A stretch of 64,000 nucleotides of DNA, taken from contig CAWKLE010000003.1 of assembly GCA_963850415.1 (NCBI GenBank), positions 682,001 through 746,000 of the forward strand, read 5' to 3'. Every line of letters begins with the position of its first letter. Position 1 is the first letter of the stretch. Both the position numbers and the translations under genes were made by a program. The stretch comes from VAXT01 sp963850415 (GTDB lineage Bacteria; Actinomycetota; Thermoleophilia; Gaiellales; Gaiellaceae). The notes beneath the pieces are model-generated. The model worked only from the letters and a program-made list of their open reading frames with translations, did no database searches and had not been told where the DNA came from. Below are positions 15,773-24,396 of the stretch, piece after piece.

Positions 15773-16995
15773 GGAAGATCTTCCAGGTCGCGCTCGGGAT
15801 CCTCGCCGCGATCGGCGGCTTCGTCGACATCGGCGACCTCGTCTTCAACGTCGAGGCGGGCGCGACGCTCGGCTACCAGCTGCTCTGGGTGGTCGTCGTC
15901 GGCGTTGTTGGCATCATCGTCTACTCCGAGATGTGCGGGCGCGTCGCCGCGGTGTCGAAGCGGCCGGTGTTCGACGCGATCCGTGAGCGGCTCGGCTTCG
16001 GTGTCGGCTTCGGAGCCCTCGTTGCGTCCCAGATCGTGAACCTGATGACGCTGGCGGCCGAGGTTGGCGGCGTCGCGCTCGCTCTCGAGCTCCTCTCGGG
16101 GCTTCCCTACCGCGTGTTGATCGTGCTCGGCGTCGCCGCGCTTGCGGTCGTCATCTGGGTCACGCCGTTCGAGTGGATCGAACGGATCTTCGGCTACGGC
16201 GGCCTTGCACTGCTCGTATTCGTGGTCGCGGCGATCAAGCTGCACCCGGACTGGGGCGACGTGGCCTCGGGCTTCGTGCCGCACGCGAACACGTCCGACA
16301 AGCTCGTGTACGCCTACTTCGCGGTCGGACTGCTCGGAGCGGCCATGACGCCCTACGAGGTCTACTTCTACTCGTCGGGCGTCGTCGAGGAGGGCTGGAC
16401 GCCGAAGGACCTCGGGCTGAACAGGGTGAACGCGATCATCGGTTACAGCCTCGGCGGGACGTTGTCGCTCGCGCTGATGATCGGCGCCGCCACGCTCCTC
16501 TTGCCTCTGGGCGTCGAGCCGCAGTTCATCGGAACGGTTGCTCTCGGGGCGCAGGTGCCGCTGGGGACGATCGGCCTTCTACTCGCGCTCGTCGGCATCC
16601 TGTTCGCCGTGGGCGGCGCGGCGATCGACACGTGCTTCTCTGGCGCGTACAACGTCGCCCAGTTCTTCGGGTGGGAGTGGGGCAAGGAGCGCCGCCCGAG
16701 TGGTGCGCCCCGGTTCACGCTCGCCTGGATCGTCCTGCTCTTCCTGGCGCTGCTCGTGATCATGACCGGCGTCGATCCGGTGCTCGTGACCGAGTACGCG
16801 GTCATCTTCTCCGTCGTCGCGCTTCCGCTGACCTACATCCCGATCCTGCTCGTCGCCAACGATCGCGCGTACATGGGTCGGTACGTGAACGGCAAGCTCG
16901 CCAACACATTCGGCCTGCTCTACCTCGTCGTGATCCTGCTCGTCTCGATCACGGCGATTCCGCTGATGATCGTCACTCACCAGGGGCAGGGATGA
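15769..16995 (+). CDS. Nramp-like divalent metal transporter with altered ligand motifs
   Basis: The 408-residue protein has about eleven membrane helices in the LeuT-like Nramp arrangement. In helix 1 the canonical DPGN is replaced by DIGD (GGFVDIGDLVFN), and in helix 6 the sequence is GAAMTPYEVYFYSSG in place of the usual MPHN-type motif, although the Met is kept. Transported ions could be manganese, iron, magnesium or something else. Codon use is normal. The gene is in an operon with an upstream lipoprotein and two downstream PRC-barrel proteins, all with overlapping start and stop codons. The family call is from the overall helix pattern. Confidence 0.75.
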   Translation: MRKIFQVALGILAAIGGFVDIGDLVFNVEAGATLGYQLLWVVVVGVVGIIVYSEMCGRVAAVSKRPVFDAIRERLGFGVGFGALVASQIVNLMTLAAEVGGVALALELLSGLPYRVLIVLGVAALAVVIWVTPFEWIERIFGYGGLALLVFVVAAIKLHPDWGDVASGFVPHANTSDKLVYAYFAVGLLGAAMTPYEVYFYSSGVVEEGWTPKDLGLNRVNAIIGYSLGGTLSLALMIGAATLLLPLGVEPQFIGTVALGAQVPLGTIGLLLALVGILFAVGGAAIDTCFSGAYNVAQFFGWEWGKERRPSGAPRFTLAWIVLLFLALLVIMTGVDPVLVTEYAVIFSVVALPLTYIPILLVANDRAYMGRYVNGKLANTFGLLYLVVILLVSITAIPLMIVTHQGQG

Positions 16996-17339
16996 GCTCG
17001 CCGCGGGAGCTCGACGTCGGCCTGGGTCTGCTCGATCATCAGCTCGTCGACTGCGACGGCCGACGCTGCGGCAACGTCGACGACCTCGAGCTCGAGGGCT
17101 TCCGTGACGGCCGCCCGCGTGTGACTGCGATCCTCGTCGGGCCGCCGGTTTGGCGGGGGCGCGGCTGGCTGGGACGTCTCGCGGCGCTGATCGCGACTGG
17201 CGGAACCGTGCGCGTGCCGTGGGAAGAGGTCGACAGAATCGATGCGGCGGTGCACCTTCGGAGATCGGCCCACGAGCTTCGGCTCGGCCGCGGCGACGAC
17301 CGGGCGCGCAAGTGGGTCGAGTGGATACCGGGCTCCTGA
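16992..17339 (+). CDS. PRC-barrel-like protein
   Basis: The 115-residue product begins MSSPRELDVGLGLLDHQLVD and contains the segment CDGRRCGNVDDLELEGFRDG, a typical PRC-barrel strand-turn-strand, then an Arg-rich part GRGWLGRLAALI and a final strand RVPWEEVDRIDAAVHL. PRC barrels bind RNA, proteins or cofactors; this type is found beside transporters in actinobacteria and may regulate them. It overlaps the Nramp-like gene as ATGA and the next gene by one base (TGATG), so it is co-translated with them. Confidence 0.65.
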   Translation: MSSPRELDVGLGLLDHQLVDCDGRRCGNVDDLELEGFRDGRPRVTAILVGPPVWRGRGWLGRLAALIATGGTVRVPWEEVDRIDAAVHLRRSAHELRLGRGDDRARKWVEWIPGS

Positions 17340-17611
17340 TGCGGTTCAGCGACCTTCTCGGCACCCAGGTGACCACCGAGTCGGGTGAGGCGCTCGGCAG
17401 AGTCCACGACCTGCGCGCCGAGCTCACGCCGCGCACGTTGAAGATCAACGGGCTCGTCGTCGGGCGCGCCGGTCTCCTGGAACGTCTCGGGATCGGCGCG
17501 CCGGAATCCGGCGCCGCGATTCGGACGAGCGACGTTCTGCCCTGGTCGTCCGTCGTTCGCGCCGACAGCCGCAGGATCGTCGTACGGGACGACGCGAAGA
17601 AGCGCCAATAG
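17339..17611 (+). CDS. PRC-barrel domain protein
   Basis: The 90-residue product begins MRFSDLLGTQVTTESGEALG, followed by RVHDLRAELTPRTLKINGL and ends in VLPWSSVVRADSRRIVVRDD. These are the five strands of a PRC-barrel. It is the second such protein of this operon and probably acts with the first, possibly as a cytoplasmic regulatory pair of the Nramp-like transporter (inference from context). Its TAG stop at 17609-17611 is also the first half of a TAGGCT hexamer that seems to serve the next gene. Confidence 0.75.
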   Translation: MRFSDLLGTQVTTESGEALGRVHDLRAELTPRTLKINGLVVGRAGLLERLGIGAPESGAAIRTSDVLPWSSVVRADSRRIVVRDDAKKRQ

Positions 17612-17621
17612 GCTTCAGGAC

Positions 17622-18551
17622 CTGCCTCTCTACCTGACCGAAGCTCACATCGAGAAGCTGCTCACGCCGGCAGATGCGCTCGCGGCGATCGAGGCATGCT
17701 TCGAGCGGCAGGCGCGCGGTGCGATCCGGAATCGTCCGCGCACACGGACCCGCGCCGGCGAGGGCGCGCTCGCGGTCATGTCCGCTGTGGACGAGGAGCT
17801 GGGACTCGCCGGGCTCAAGTCGTACGTGGCGCTTCCGGGAGGAGCGCCGTTCGTCGTCGTCCTCTTCGATCTGGAGCGGGCCGAGCTCGCGGCCGTGATC
17901 GAGGCCGACCGGATGGGCCAGCTCCGCACCGGGGCGGCGAGCGGTGTGGCGGCGAAACACCTCGCCAAGCCCGAAGCGCGGACGCTCGGGATCATCGGTT
18001 GCGGCTGGCAGGCGGAGAGCCAGGTCGCCTGCATCCGCGAGGCGCTGCCGTCGATCGAGCACGTGGTCGCGTACTGCAGGACCGAGAAGAGCCTGCTCGC
18101 GTTCTGCGACAGGGTCGGCGCCGAACCGGGCGAGAGCCACCGCGACGCGGCCCAGCAGGATGTCGTGGTCACGGTCACGACCTCGGACGACCCCGTTCTG
18201 CGCGGCGAGTGGCTCCAGCCGGGGGCGCTCGTCTGCGCCGTCGGCGCGAACCGGCCGAGGGCGCGCGAGCTCGACAACGTCGTCCTCGAGCGGGCCGTCC
18301 TCGTCTGCTGCGACTCGATCGAGCAGGCGAAGGTCGAGTCGGGCGACCTGATCGAGCCCGTCGACCGAGGCGTCCTCGACTGGCTCGAGGTGCACGAGCT
18401 GCACGAGGTCGTCTCCGGAGAGCTCCCGGGCCGCAGCTCGCCCGACGACATCGTCCTCTTCAAGTCGAACGGGCTCGCCGCCTGGGACGTCGCCATCGGG
18501 GCCGTTGCGATCGAGCAGGCGAAGAAGAAGAAGCTCGGGAAGCGGCTCTAA
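17622..18551 (+). CDS. ornithine cyclodeaminase / mu-crystallin family protein (CTG start)
   Basis: The protein has about 309 residues. The N-terminal part (LPLYLTEAHIEKLLTPADAL) is followed by a Rossmann domain with GIIGCGWQAESQVACIREAL. NAD(P)-binding, and Lys or Asp residues for the imine substrate, are as in the family, which includes ornithine cyclodeaminase, alanine dehydrogenase and ketimine reductases. The typical family N-terminus is MPLYLTE, and here the codon in the Met position is CTG 17622. No ATG, GTG or TTG exists in frame before ATG 17778, which would remove over 50 residues. TAGGCT (17609-17614) ends 7 nt upstream of the CTG, so this may be a leaderless CTG start. Confidence 0.75.
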   Translation: MPLYLTEAHIEKLLTPADALAAIEACFERQARGAIRNRPRTRTRAGEGALAVMSAVDEELGLAGLKSYVALPGGAPFVVVLFDLERAELAAVIEADRMGQLRTGAASGVAAKHLAKPEARTLGIIGCGWQAESQVACIREALPSIEHVVAYCRTEKSLLAFCDRVGAEPGESHRDAAQQDVVVTVTTSDDPVLRGEWLQPGALVCAVGANRPRARELDNVVLERAVLVCCDSIEQAKVESGDLIEPVDRGVLDWLEVHELHEVVSGELPGRSSPDDIVLFKSNGLAAWDVAIGAVAIEQAKKKKLGKRL

Positions 18552-18799
18552 GTTCGTCCGGCGCGGACGCCGGAGACGACGTCGTCGCCCAGCGCCCGGA
18601 TCAACTCCGGCCGATCCAGGAGCCGCTCGACCTCCTGCGGCGTGCACCGGTTGCGCACGTACGGGTCCTCGAGGATCTCGGCCAGCGTGCGCCCGCGCTC
18701 GTGCTCGCGGATGACGTACGCGGCGACCCGGTCCTCCTGGCTCGACCGAGTGAAGAGAAACGAGAACGGATTCCGGAGAAGAGCCGCGAGCCGCGCCAT
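18548..18799 (-). CDS. hypothetical protein, 83 residues
   Basis: The product starts MARLAALLRNPFSFLFTRSSQ and continues as a helical, charged sequence with EDRVAAYVIREHERGRTLAE and EEVERLLDRPELIRALG-like repeats. The segment IREHERGRTLAEILEDPYVRNR suggests a small helix-turn-helix-like fold, but I do not recognise a family. ATG 18799 is 7 nt after TACAAT on the minus strand (18812-18807), so the mRNA would be leaderless. It is divergent from the next gene across a 23-bp gap in which the two -10 hexamers overlap. Confidence 0.7.
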   Translation of the reverse strand: MARLAALLRNPFSFLFTRSSQEDRVAAYVIREHERGRTLAEILEDPYVRNRCTPQEVERLLDRPELIRALGDDVVSGVRAGRT

Positions 18800-18806
18800 C
18801 GGGACG

Positions 18807-18816
18807 ATTGTATCCT
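18807..18816. promoter_or_regulatory. overlapping divergent -10 hexamers
   Basis: TACAAT on the minus strand (18812-18807) is 7 nt before ATG 18799, and TATCCT on the plus strand (18811-18816) is 6 nt before ATG 18823. The hexamers share positions 18811-18812, so only one direction could be opened at a time or both could arise from one opened region. Confidence 0.6.
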
Positions 18817-18822
18817 GGCCCC

Positions 18823-19164
18823 ATGCGCAAGCTGTCGACCGCCTCGCGGTTCGCGGAGCGCGAGCTGCACGGGTTCGACGAGTCCGGGACCGAGGAGCGC
18901 ATCGTCGTCTGGATCGAGCGCAAGGAGGGCGGCCAGTGGGCCGTCGGGCGAGCGGTGAACCCTCAGCACCGCCCAAGCGACGAGCCCCGCGCCGACGACT
19001 ACGTGTTCGAAGGGCACGAGCTCGACGACGTGCTCGAAGAGGCGAACGGCATCCTCGACGACGACGCCCGCGTGTCCGAGGACGATGGCCGGCCGGAGCA
19101 CATCAGGCCCTTCACGCGCAAGGAGCTGCTCGGACCGCTCGAGCGCTGGTTCTTCGGCAGGTAG
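18823..19164 (+). CDS. hypothetical protein, 113 residues
   Basis: The product begins MRKLSTASRFAERELHGFDE and is predominantly polar. It contains a beta-hairpin-like part EERIVVWIERKEGGQWAVG, the segment QHRPSDEPRADDYVFEGHEL, and a helix DDVLEEANGILDDDARV, ending ELLGPLERWFFG. I do not recognise the family. The ATG follows TATCCT by 6 nt. The stop TAG at 19162-19164 doubles as the first half of TAGGCT, which lies before the MqnD gene. Confidence 0.7.
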   Translation: MRKLSTASRFAERELHGFDESGTEERIVVWIERKEGGQWAVGRAVNPQHRPSDEPRADDYVFEGHELDDVLEEANGILDDDARVSEDDGRPEHIRPFTRKELLGPLERWFFGR

Positions 19165-19176
19165 GCTCGCGCCGCT

Positions 19177-20004
19177 TTGTTGATTCGCCTCGGCCACAGT
19201 CCCGATCCGGACGACGCGTTCATGTTCTGGGGCCTCGCCAAGGGCGAGGTCGATCCGCGCGGGTTCGAGTTCGAGCACGTGCTGCAGGACATCCAGACGC
19301 TGAACGAGTGGGCGCTCGAGGGCCGGCTCGAGGTGACGGCGATCTCGCTGCATGCGTACCCGCACGTGCAGGACCGCTACGTCCTGCTGCCGCACGGCGC
19401 AAGCATGGGCTCCGGGTACGGGCCGATCGTCGTCGCCCGCGAGGAGCTGGGCGAAGACGACTTGCGGGGCATCGAGATCGCGGTTCCGGGGCGAATGACG
19501 ACCGCATTTCTCACGCTCCAGCTGCGACTCGGCGAGTACCGCTGGCGCGAGGTTCCGTTCGACCTGATCATGGACGAGGTCCTGTCCGGCAAGGCAGACG
19601 CGGGTCTGCTCATCCACGAGGGGCAACTGACGTATGCCGCGGCCGGGCTGCACAAGGTGATCGACCTCGGCGAGTGGTGGCTCGAGGAGACGGGGTTGCC
19701 GCTGCCGCTGGGCGCGAACGTGGCGCGGCGCGATCTCGGCCCGGACACCCTCCGTGAGCTCTCCGACGTGCTCGCCGAGTCGATCCGCGCGGGCCTCGAC
19801 AACCGCGAGCGCGCGCTCGAGTACGCGCTCCAGTTCGGCCGCGGGCTGGACGACGAGCTGGCCGACCGCTTCGTCGGCATGTACGTGAACGAGCTGACCG
19901 AGGACTACGGCGAGGAGGGTCGGCGCGCGGTCCGCGAGCTCCTGCGTCGCGGCGAGGAGATCGGCGCCTTCACGGAGCCCGTCAGGGTCGAGTTCGTCGG
20001 CTAG
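19177..20004 (+). CDS. mqnD: 1,4-dihydroxy-6-naphthoate synthase MqnD
   Basis: The 275-residue product has the MqnD/MqnA fold: the opening LGHSPDPDDAFMFWGLAKG is diagnostic, followed by LEVTAISLHAYP, LLPHGASMGSGYGPIVVA and the phosphate-loop-like region GKADAGLLIHEGQL. It catalyses a late step of the futalosine route to menaquinone, releasing 1,4-dihydroxy-6-naphthoate from cyclic de-hypoxanthine futalosine. A substrate His (HGAS context) and the Asp-rich loop are present. The start is TTG 19177 or 19180. TAGGCT (19162-19167) lies 9 nt upstream. No other mqn gene is in the window. Confidence 0.9.
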   Translation: MLIRLGHSPDPDDAFMFWGLAKGEVDPRGFEFEHVLQDIQTLNEWALEGRLEVTAISLHAYPHVQDRYVLLPHGASMGSGYGPIVVAREELGEDDLRGIEIAVPGRMTTAFLTLQLRLGEYRWREVPFDLIMDEVLSGKADAGLLIHEGQLTYAAAGLHKVIDLGEWWLEETGLPLPLGANVARRDLGPDTLRELSDVLAESIRAGLDNRERALEYALQFGRGLDDELADRFVGMYVNELTEDYGEEGRRAVRELLRRGEEIGAFTEPVRVEFVG

Positions 20005-20014
20005 CTTTCGCGGC

Positions 20015-20194
20015 ATGGCCCTGGAGATGCGCGGCTCCTGCGAGCGCTGCGGCACTCAACTCGCTCCGAGCGAGGAGGCGTACATCTGCACGTTCGAGTG
20101 CACGTGGTGCGTCGTCTGCGCGGGCGAGCTCGCGTACGTCTGTCCGAACTGCGGCGGTGAGCTCGTGCGCCGCCCGCGGCCGGCTGCTGCGTGA
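20015..20194 (+). CDS. DUF1272 small zinc-ribbon protein
   Basis: The 59-residue product starts MALEMRGSCERCGTQLAPSE and has CERC, a CTFECTWCVVC region and CPNC, the metal-binding cysteine arrangement of DUF1272. It is a short cytoplasmic protein with no known function. Its stop overlaps the GTG start of the thiolase gene as GTGA, so they are translated as a unit, which also supports it being a real gene. It is 10 nt after MqnD. Confidence 0.8.
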   Translation: MALEMRGSCERCGTQLAPSEEAYICTFECTWCVVCAGELAYVCPNCGGELVRRPRPAAA

Positions 20195-21360
20195 GCCGCG
20201 CGGTCGTTCTCTCCGCGGTGCGCACGCCCGTCGGGCGCTACGGGGGCGTGCTCGCAGGCGAGCGGCCCGACGATCTCGCGGCGGTCGTGATCAAGGAGGC
20301 CGTGGCGCGCGCCGGCGTGAGCCCCGGCGAGATCGAGGACGTCTACTTCGGCGCCGCGAACCAGGCCGGCGAGGACAACCGCAACGTGGCGCGCATGGGC
20401 GTCCTGCTCGCGGGCCTGCCCGACTCGGTCGCGGGCGTGACCGTGAACCGGCTCTGCGCGTCCGGGCTGTCGGCAGTCGTCTCCGCCTGCCATGCGATCG
20501 CGGCGGGGGACGGCGACCTGTTCGTGGCCGGTGGCGTCGAGTCGATGAGCCGTGCGCCGCTCGTCATGGCCAAACCGGACACGGCCTGGCCGCGCGGGAA
20601 CCAGACCGTCTGGGACACGACACTCGGCTGGCGGTTCCCGAATCCGAAAATGGAGCGCATGTTTCCGCTCGAGTCGATGGGCGAGACCGGCGAGAACGTG
20701 GCCGAGCGCTACGGCGTCAGCCGCGAGGAGCAGGACGAGTTCGCGCTCCGCTCGCAGCAGCGCTGGGCCGAGGCCGCCGAAGCTGGGCGCTTCGACGACG
20801 AGCTCGTGCCGGTCGGCGACGCCGTTCGCGACGAGCATCCCCGTCCGGACACGAGCGCCGAGAAGCTCGCGACACTGAAGCCGGCGTTCCGAGCGGATGG
20901 TTCGGTCACGGCCGGGAACTCGAGCGGGATCAACGACGGCGCCGCCGCGCTCGTGATCGCGAGCGAGGAGCGGGCGCAAGCCCTCGGCGCGGAGCCCCTT
21001 GGGACGTTCGTCGGCAGCGCGGTCGCGGGCGTCGACCCGCGCGTGATGGGCATCGGCCCGGTGCCGGCGGTGCGCAAGCTGCTCGAGCGCACGGGTGTCG
21101 AGGTCGGCGACATCGACCTCGTCGAGCTGAACGAGGCGTTCGCGTCGCAGAGCCTCGTCGTCATCCGCGAGCTCGGGCTCGACGCGGAGCGCGTGAACGT
21201 GAACGGCGGCGCGATCGCGATCGGCCACCCACTCGGGATGAGCGGCGCGCGCCTCGTCGTGACGCTGCTGCACGAGCTCCGGCGGCGCAACGGCAAGTAC
21301 GGGCTGGCGACGCTCTGCGTCGGCGTCGGCCAGGGGCAGGCGGCACTCTTCGAGCGATGA
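20191..21360 (+). CDS. acetyl-CoA C-acyltransferase (thiolase)
   Basis: The 389-residue protein has all thiolase elements: the N-terminal VVLSAVRTPVGRYGG, the nucleophilic Cys in NRLCASGLSAV, the GGVESMSRAP segment, the NGGAIAIGHPLGMSGAR motif with the catalytic His, and the second Cys in LATLCVGVGQGQ. It cleaves 3-ketoacyl-CoA with CoA, or condenses two acetyl-CoA. The best guess is a degradative PaaJ/AtoB-like role, since two enoyl-CoA hydratase-family genes and paaABCD are in the window, but the gene is not in their operons. The GTG start overlaps the preceding DUF1272 stop. Confidence 0.9.
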   Translation: MSRAVVLSAVRTPVGRYGGVLAGERPDDLAAVVIKEAVARAGVSPGEIEDVYFGAANQAGEDNRNVARMGVLLAGLPDSVAGVTVNRLCASGLSAVVSACHAIAAGDGDLFVAGGVESMSRAPLVMAKPDTAWPRGNQTVWDTTLGWRFPNPKMERMFPLESMGETGENVAERYGVSREEQDEFALRSQQRWAEAAEAGRFDDELVPVGDAVRDEHPRPDTSAEKLATLKPAFRADGSVTAGNSSGINDGAAALVIASEERAQALGAEPLGTFVGSAVAGVDPRVMGIGPVPAVRKLLERTGVEVGDIDLVELNEAFASQSLVVIRELGLDAERVNVNGGAIAIGHPLGMSGARLVVTLLHELRRRNGKYGLATLCVGVGQGQAALFER

Positions 21361-22518
21361 CCGACGTCGCGATCGAGTACATCGAGCTTGGGCTCCGTCT
21401 CGGCCGGCACCTGGACGGGCTCGTCGACTCGTACTACGGGCCGGCCGAGATCAAGGAGCGGATCGACGCCGAGGAATTGCGCGCGCCCGACTCGCTGGCG
21501 GAGGACGCGGCTGGCCTGCACGACTCGCTCGACGGCCTCGAGGACGATCGCCGCACGTGGCTGGAAGCGCAGCTCGTCGGTCTCGAGACCGCTGCGCGCA
21601 AGCTCGGCGGCGCAGAGGTCTCGTTCGAGGAAGAGGTCGAGCTCTACTACGGCATCCCGGCGCACCGTACGCCGGAGTCCGAGTTCGAGCAGGCGCACGA
21701 AGCGATCGACGCCCTCCTGCCCGGGAACGGGCCGCTCGAGGAGCGGTACCGGGTCTGGCGCGAAGACGACGCCATCCCGGCGGACAGGCTGCCTGAGGTC
21801 GTCGCCCGCCTGAACGCGGCCCTACGGGAGCGCGCGGGCGAGCTCGTCGGGCTGCCCGACGGCGAAGCGGTCGAGTACGAGTACGTCTCGGACAAGCCCT
21901 GGACGGCGTACAACTACTACCGCGGCGAGTCTGCAGAGCCGCATCGAGGTCAACACCGATGCCCCGTCGGTGCCCGATGCCGTCGTCGAGTGGGTCGCGC
22001 ACGAGACGTATCCGGGACACCACACCGAGCACGCGTGGAAGGAGCAGCTCCTGACCCGGAACGGGCGGCTCGAGGAGACGATCGTGCTGATCCCGACGCC
22101 GCAGTCGGTCGTGTCCGAGGGCATCGCGACGCTCGCCGCGGAGATCACGCTTGGGGCCGAACGCCATAAGTTCACGGCCTCCGCGGTGGACGGGATCGGG
22201 GTCCGCTACGACCCGGAGCTGTCTCGGGCGGTGATGGAGGCGTACGAGCCGTTCTCGGGGGTCGCGACGAACGCGGCGCTGCTGCTGCACGTCGACGGCG
22301 GCTCGGTCGACGAAGCTCGCGAGTACGTCATGCACTGGGCACTCGCGTCCGAGAAGCGCGCATCGCATGTGATCGCCTTCATCAACGACCCGATGTGGCG
22401 CTCGTACACCACGACGTACCCGAACGGCCACAGGCTGTGCAAGAAGTACGTCGCGGGCGACGCCGGGCGCTTCAAACGGCTGCTCACCGAGCAGCTCACG
22501 CCCGCCGATCTGCGCTAG
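21357..22518 (+). pseudogene. frameshifted DUF885-like metallopeptidase-type protein
   Basis: The protein should have about 387 residues. The first part, MTDVAIEYIELGLRLGRHLD, runs to YNYYRGES, and after a one-base loss near 21931 the second part continues LQSRIEVNTDAP, then carries the zinc-binding motif HETYPGHH (HExxH-like) and ends LLTEQLTPADLR. DUF885 proteins resemble M32/M3-like peptidases with an HETYPGHH motif; the substrate is unknown. The ATG start overlaps the thiolase stop as ATGA, so the gene is in that operon. The frame break is probably an indel error, as both halves read well. Confidence 0.75.
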
Positions 22519-22522
22519 CTCA

Positions 22523-22774
22523 CTAGCTGACGGGGGGCCGGATGTAGATCGTCCCCTCGTGCTTGATTGGCACGAAGGGCGCGCCGATGCTCATGATCAC
22601 GGTCTCCGCGTGGGCGAGAAGCTCATCCGCGAGCTTCTCCGGGGCCCCGTCGGAGTACGGCACCTCGATCCCGACCTCCTCGACCGCTCGCGCATCGAGA
22701 CCCGAATCACGCAGCTCCGCGAGCAGACGGTCTCGATCCGGTATGCGTGCTGCTTCGACCTGAACTGTGTCCAT
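22523..22774 (-). CDS. hypothetical protein, 83 residues
   Basis: The product begins MDTVQVEAARIPDRDRLLAE and has two helices and several strands with a pattern that might be a small ferredoxin-like fold: VEEVGIEVPYSDGAPEKLAD, then FVPIKHEGTIYIRPPVS. I do not recognise a family. It faces the 3' end of the DUF885-like gene with a 4-bp gap. GACACT lies 6 nt before the ATG on the minus strand and may be a -10. Confidence 0.6.
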   Translation of the reverse strand: MDTVQVEAARIPDRDRLLAELRDSGLDARAVEEVGIEVPYSDGAPEKLADELLAHAETVIMSIGAPFVPIKHEGTIYIRPPVS

Positions 22775-22904
22775 GGAGGAAGTGTCATCCAGGCCGCGGA
22801 CGAAGACATCAGTACTAACGGGCAGTTCTCGTCCGTAGGAGTCCAGTAGACGCCTTCCAGTCGACGGCCCCGGGCCGTTGTTCAGCCGGTATCGTCCGGC
22901 CCCG

Positions 22905-24377
22905 ATGGCCGTCGCGACCGAGCGCGAATACCTGCTTTTCATCAACGGCGAGTCGACGGAGGCCTCCGGCGGCGAGCTGAAGGAGCTGGCCGAGCCCGCG
23001 ACCGGTGAGCCGCTGGCGAAGGTGGCCATGGCCAACGAGGCCGACATCGACCGCGCTGTCGAGGGGGCACGAGTCGCCCTCGACGGCGACTGGGGCAGGA
23101 CGCCGCCGACGGAGCGCTCGCGACTGCTGCACGCGCTCGCCGACGCGCTCGTCGCGAACCGCAAGGAGCTCGCCGAGCTCGAGGTGCGGAACGTCGGCAA
23201 GGCGCTCTCCTCGGTCAAGGCCGAGCTGAACCAGGCGGTCGAGAACTTCCGCTTCTACGCCTCGGCGATCGGCTCGATCGGAGGCCGCTCGAACCCGCTC
23301 GGCGGCTCGCTCCTCTTCTACTCGCTGAAGGAGCCCGTCGGCGTCGCGGGTCAGATCGTGCCCTGGAACTACCCGCTGATGATGACGACGTGGAAGCTGG
23401 CGCCCGCGCTGGCCGCCGGTTGCACGGTCGTGCTCAAGCCCGACTCGCAGACGCCGCTGACGGCGCTCCGTATGGCCGAGCTCGCGACCGAGGTCGGGTT
23501 CCCGGCGGGAGCGATCAACGTCGTGCCCGGCCCGGGGACGACCGTCGGCCGCTACCTCGTGCAGCACCCGGGCGTCGACAAGATCGCGTTCACGGGCTCC
23601 ACGGAGACGGGCGCGCAGATCATGCGAGACGCGTCCGACGGCATCAAGCGGCTCACGCTCGAGCTGGGCGGCAAGAGCCCGAACATCGTCTTCGCCGACG
23701 CTGACATGACGGACGCGGTTCCGAGCTCGGTCTGGTCGATCTACTACTCGGCCGGCCAGAGCTGCGAGGCGCGCTCGCGGATCCTCGTCGAGCACTCGGC
23801 CTACGACGACTTCGTGGCGAAGTTCACGGAAGCCGCGAACAGCCTCAAGGTCGGCGACCCGCTGGAGAACGAGACGCAGGTCGGCTCGCTGATCTCGCCC
23901 GAGCACCGCGACCGCGTCCACGGCTACGTCGAGACCGGGCGCGAGGAAGGGGCAGAGGTCGTGGCCGGCGGCGAGGCGCCTGACGGCAAGGGCGCGTTCT
24001 ACCCGCCGACGGTGCTCGCCGGGGTCAAACCGGAGATGACCGTCGCCCAGGAGGAGATCTTCGGCCCGGTGGTCACGATCTCGCCGTTCGACGACGAGAA
24101 GGACGCGATCAGGCAGGCGAACGCCGTGCGTTACGGGCTGATGGCGACAGTGTGGACCGGCGACCCCGGGCGTGGCCACCGACTGGCGCGCAGGATCAAG
24201 GCGGGCACGGTCGGGATCAACATGCCCTTCACGGCCTTCCCGGGCATCCCATTCGGCGGCTACAAGCAGTCCGGCTTCGGCCGCGAGCTCGGCCTGGAGA
24301 CGCTCGAGCTCTATCTGGAGACGAAGAGCGTGATCGTCTCCACGAGCCCCAAGCCGTTCAACCCGTTCGGCCTCTAG
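22905..24377 (+). CDS. aldehyde dehydrogenase (NAD-dependent)
   Basis: The 490-residue protein has the ALDH elements in order: VVLKPDSQTPLTALRMAELA, the cofactor loop FTGSTETGAQ, the general base Glu in LTLELGGKSPNIVF, and the catalytic Cys in SAGQSCEARSRILV. It oxidises an aldehyde to the acid. The closest classes are betaine-aldehyde or phenylacetaldehyde-type enzymes, but substrate cannot be told from sequence. If it acts on phenylacetaldehyde it would feed the paa operon, which is inference. ATG 22905 is 9 nt after TATCGT (22890-22895). Confidence 0.9.
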   Translation: MAVATEREYLLFINGESTEASGGELKELAEPATGEPLAKVAMANEADIDRAVEGARVALDGDWGRTPPTERSRLLHALADALVANRKELAELEVRNVGKALSSVKAELNQAVENFRFYASAIGSIGGRSNPLGGSLLFYSLKEPVGVAGQIVPWNYPLMMTTWKLAPALAAGCTVVLKPDSQTPLTALRMAELATEVGFPAGAINVVPGPGTTVGRYLVQHPGVDKIAFTGSTETGAQIMRDASDGIKRLTLELGGKSPNIVFADADMTDAVPSSVWSIYYSAGQSCEARSRILVEHSAYDDFVAKFTEAANSLKVGDPLENETQVGSLISPEHRDRVHGYVETGREEGAEVVAGGEAPDGKGAFYPPTVLAGVKPEMTVAQEEIFGPVVTISPFDDEKDAIRQANAVRYGLMATVWTGDPGRGHRLARRIKAGTVGINMPFTAFPGIPFGGYKQSGFGRELGLETLELYLETKSVIVSTSPKPFNPFGL

Positions 24378-24396
24378 GCGGCCCGCACCCTTCAGG

